Of a stretch of 6,408 nucleotides of DNA, positions 5,403 to 6,408 are shown piece after piece. The DNA is from Ahrensia sp. (lineage in GTDB: Bacteria > Pseudomonadota > Alphaproteobacteria > Rhizobiales > Rhizobiaceae). Location: assembly GCA_024639025.1 (NCBI GenBank), contig JAHEJF010000107.1:1-6408 (forward strand), read 5' to 3'. A model generated the notes under the pieces. That model worked only from the letters and a program-made list of their open reading frames with translations, ran no database searches and was not told the DNA's origin. Every line of letters begins with the position of its first letter. Within the stretch, counting starts at the first letter, position 1. Position numbers and translations under genes: made by a program.

Positions 5403-5935
5403 GTGAGTTGAGAGACAATAATGGACAAAAAGCGGGAAAAAGGGCCGGGCTCGCGCTTTCTGGCTTTCTCTTGTTCGGATTGTTTATCTGGCACTTTGAA
5501 CTGGGGGATCTTTACGGTTGGCTCAAAGTCTTTCACATCGTAGCGGTGATATCCTGGATGGCCGGAATGGTGTATTTGCCGCGGCTGTTTGTCTATCACG
5601 CAGAGGCTGAGTTGGGCTCCGTCCAATCAGATACATTCAAGGTGATGGAGCGTCGGCTGCTCAAGATTATCATGACGCCGGCCATGCTACTTTCTTGGGT
5701 GTTTGGACTGGCGCTGGCGTTTCAGTTGAGCGCGTTTTCTGAATTTTGGTTTTGGATCAAGTTTCTTGCCGTCATCGGCATGACGATATGCCATGGGTAC
5801 TTTGCCAAGGCGGTGAAATCATTTGCTGCAGACTTGAACAAGATTCCTGCTAGGAAATGGCGGATGTATAACGAGATTCCGACTGTCTTGATGATCATCG
5901 CTGTTATCGTGGTGGTATTGAAACCCGGTATCTAG
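5399..5935 (+). CDS. hemJ: protoporphyrinogen IX oxidase, HemJ type
   Basis: HemJ is a membrane protein that oxidises protoporphyrinogen IX to protoporphyrin IX and replaces HemG or HemY in most alphaproteobacteria. The 178-residue product has an N-terminal hydrophobic helix (about 16-31) followed by four more. [20 protein letters not shown] (41-60) carries the conserved histidine H46. [11 protein letters not shown] (61-71), [17 protein letters not shown] (80-96), WFWIKFLAV (117-125), H132 in CHGYFAK, and WRMYNEIPT (154-162) are all family hallmarks. The start is a TTG at 5399 that shares TTGA with the hemE stop, with GGGGA 9 nt upstream; the other near option is TTG 5408. No ATG or GTG fits without losing the first helix. 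Translation is probably coupled to hemE. Confidence 0.93.
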   Translation: MSELRDNNGQKAGKRAGLALSGFLLFGLFIWHFELGDLYGWLKVFHIVAVISWMAGMVYLPRLFVYHAEAELGSVQSDTFKVMERRLLKIIMTPAMLLSWVFGLALAFQLSAFSEFWFWIKFLAVIGMTICHGYFAKAVKSFAADLNKIPARKWRMYNEIPTVLMIIAVIVVVLKPGI

Positions 5936-5960
5936 GTTTTGTTTGATAGCTATTGAACGC

Positions 5961-5989
5961 TTGAACTTTCCTCAATCAAGGTATATATG
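5961..5989 (+). promoter_or_regulatory. putative rho promoter
   Basis: TTGAAC (5961-5966), 17 bp, TATATG (5984-5989), each 4 of 6 to the consensus; shifting the -10 to TATATA (5982-5987) gives a 15-bp spacer. A second TTGAAC lies 8 bp upstream at 5953-5958. It would leave a leader of about 65 nt before rho with a pyrimidine-rich stretch near 6013-6031. E. coli rho is autoregulated by attenuation in its leader, which may apply here but is not shown by sequence. No clear terminator follows hemJ, so read-through is also possible. Confidence 0.4.
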
Positions 5990-6060
5990 GCGCACAAAGA
6001 CAGCGCTATTCATTCCTTCCTCCGCGCGTCTAATCAATCAATAGAAATAGATGGTGTCCC

Positions 6061-6408
6061 ATGGACCAGATGTCCCTGAGCGAACTACAAAGAAAATCAG
6101 CTCCCGAGCTTGTTGAATTTGCGGAGACGCTTGAAGTTGAAAATGCGAGCGTGCTGCGCAAGCAGGAGTTGATGTTTGCGATCTTGAAACAATTGTCTTT
6201 CGATGATGTCGAGATCATCGGCGAAGGCGTTGTCGAGGTGTTGCAAGACGGTTTTGGTTTCTTGCGGTCTGCAAGTGCGAATTATCTGCCCGGACCCGAT
6301 GATATCTATATCGGGCCATCACAAATCCGGAAATTCTCACTGAAAACCGGTGATACGGTGCAAGGCCTGATACGCGGTCCGAAGGACGGGGAGCGGTATT
6401 TTGCGCTT
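6061..6408 (+). CDS. rho: transcription termination factor Rho, N-terminal part (runs off right edge)
   Basis: Rho is the hexameric RNA-dependent ATPase and helicase that ends transcription at rut sites. The visible 116 codons are open to the window edge. [19 protein letters not shown] (4-22) with [12 protein letters not shown] (33-44) is the helical N-terminal domain. The cold-shock-like RNA-binding domain follows: [17 protein letters not shown] (54-70), with DGFGFLR as the RNP1-type motif, then [19 protein letters not shown] (74-92) and RTGD-type KTGDTVQG (95-102) to GERYFAL (110-116). Walker motifs, Q-loop and R-loop lie outside. A full Rho is about 420 residues. The ATG at 6061 is chosen by alignment to the family; its ribosome site (GATGG region) is weak, and ATG 6070 is the alternative. 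hemE-hemJ-rho is a common alphaproteobacterial order. Confidence 0.96.
   Translation, partial: MDQMSLSELQRKSAPELVEFAETLEVENASVLRKQELMFAILKQLSFDDVEIIGEGVVEVLQDGFGFLRSASANYLPGPDDIYIGPSQIRKFSLKTGDTVQGLIRGPKDGERYFAL

Overview
The window is chromosomal DNA from an alphaproteobacterium, most likely of the order Hyphomicrobiales (rhizobia and relatives), with moderate GC by eye. The gene order fxsA, secB, dnaQ, coaE, aroE, maf, then hemE, hemJ, rho is the conserved neighbourhood of the chromosomal replication origin in that group. No genus is proposed. All protein names come from motifs read by eye; no database search was possible.

Left part (1-1099): the 3' end of fxsA and a complete secB, both on the + strand. 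A 195-bp spacer between them holds a hairpin and a near-perfect 16-bp inverted repeat. secB converges on dnaQ, and the 95-bp gap between them carries two stem-loops that could end transcription from both sides.

Middle (1100-3890): a minus-strand run maf > aroE > coaE > dnaQ. maf overlaps aroE by 8 bp and aroE overlaps coaE by 4 bp (ATGA). coaE and dnaQ are 64 bp apart. This is very probably one operon of housekeeping genes: a nucleotide-pool hydrolase, shikimate synthesis, the last step of CoA synthesis and the replication proofreading subunit.

Origin (about 3891-4366): a 468-bp stretch without a gene separates the divergent maf and hemE. It has six DnaA-box-like 9-mers (two match TTATNCACA exactly, four have one mismatch to TTATCCACA), one exact IHF consensus, four GANTC methylation sites, two related TTTGCY/RGCAAA inverted repeats and a 78% A+T stretch beside hemE. 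This is the classical position of oriC in Caulobacter, Rickettsia and the rhizobia, and I read it as oriC. The ppsR (DUF299) gene that commonly lies between oriC and maf in this order is absent here.

Right part (4359-6408): hemE, hemJ (4-bp overlap) and the 5' part of rho on the + strand. hemE and hemJ act in tetrapyrrole synthesis. rho has a plausible promoter of its own in the 125-bp gap. Both gene runs next to the origin are transcribed away from it, so replication and transcription run in the same direction there; secB and fxsA are head-on.

I found no mobile element, CRISPR array, tRNA, rRNA or new enzyme system. The non-routine content is the architecture of the origin.
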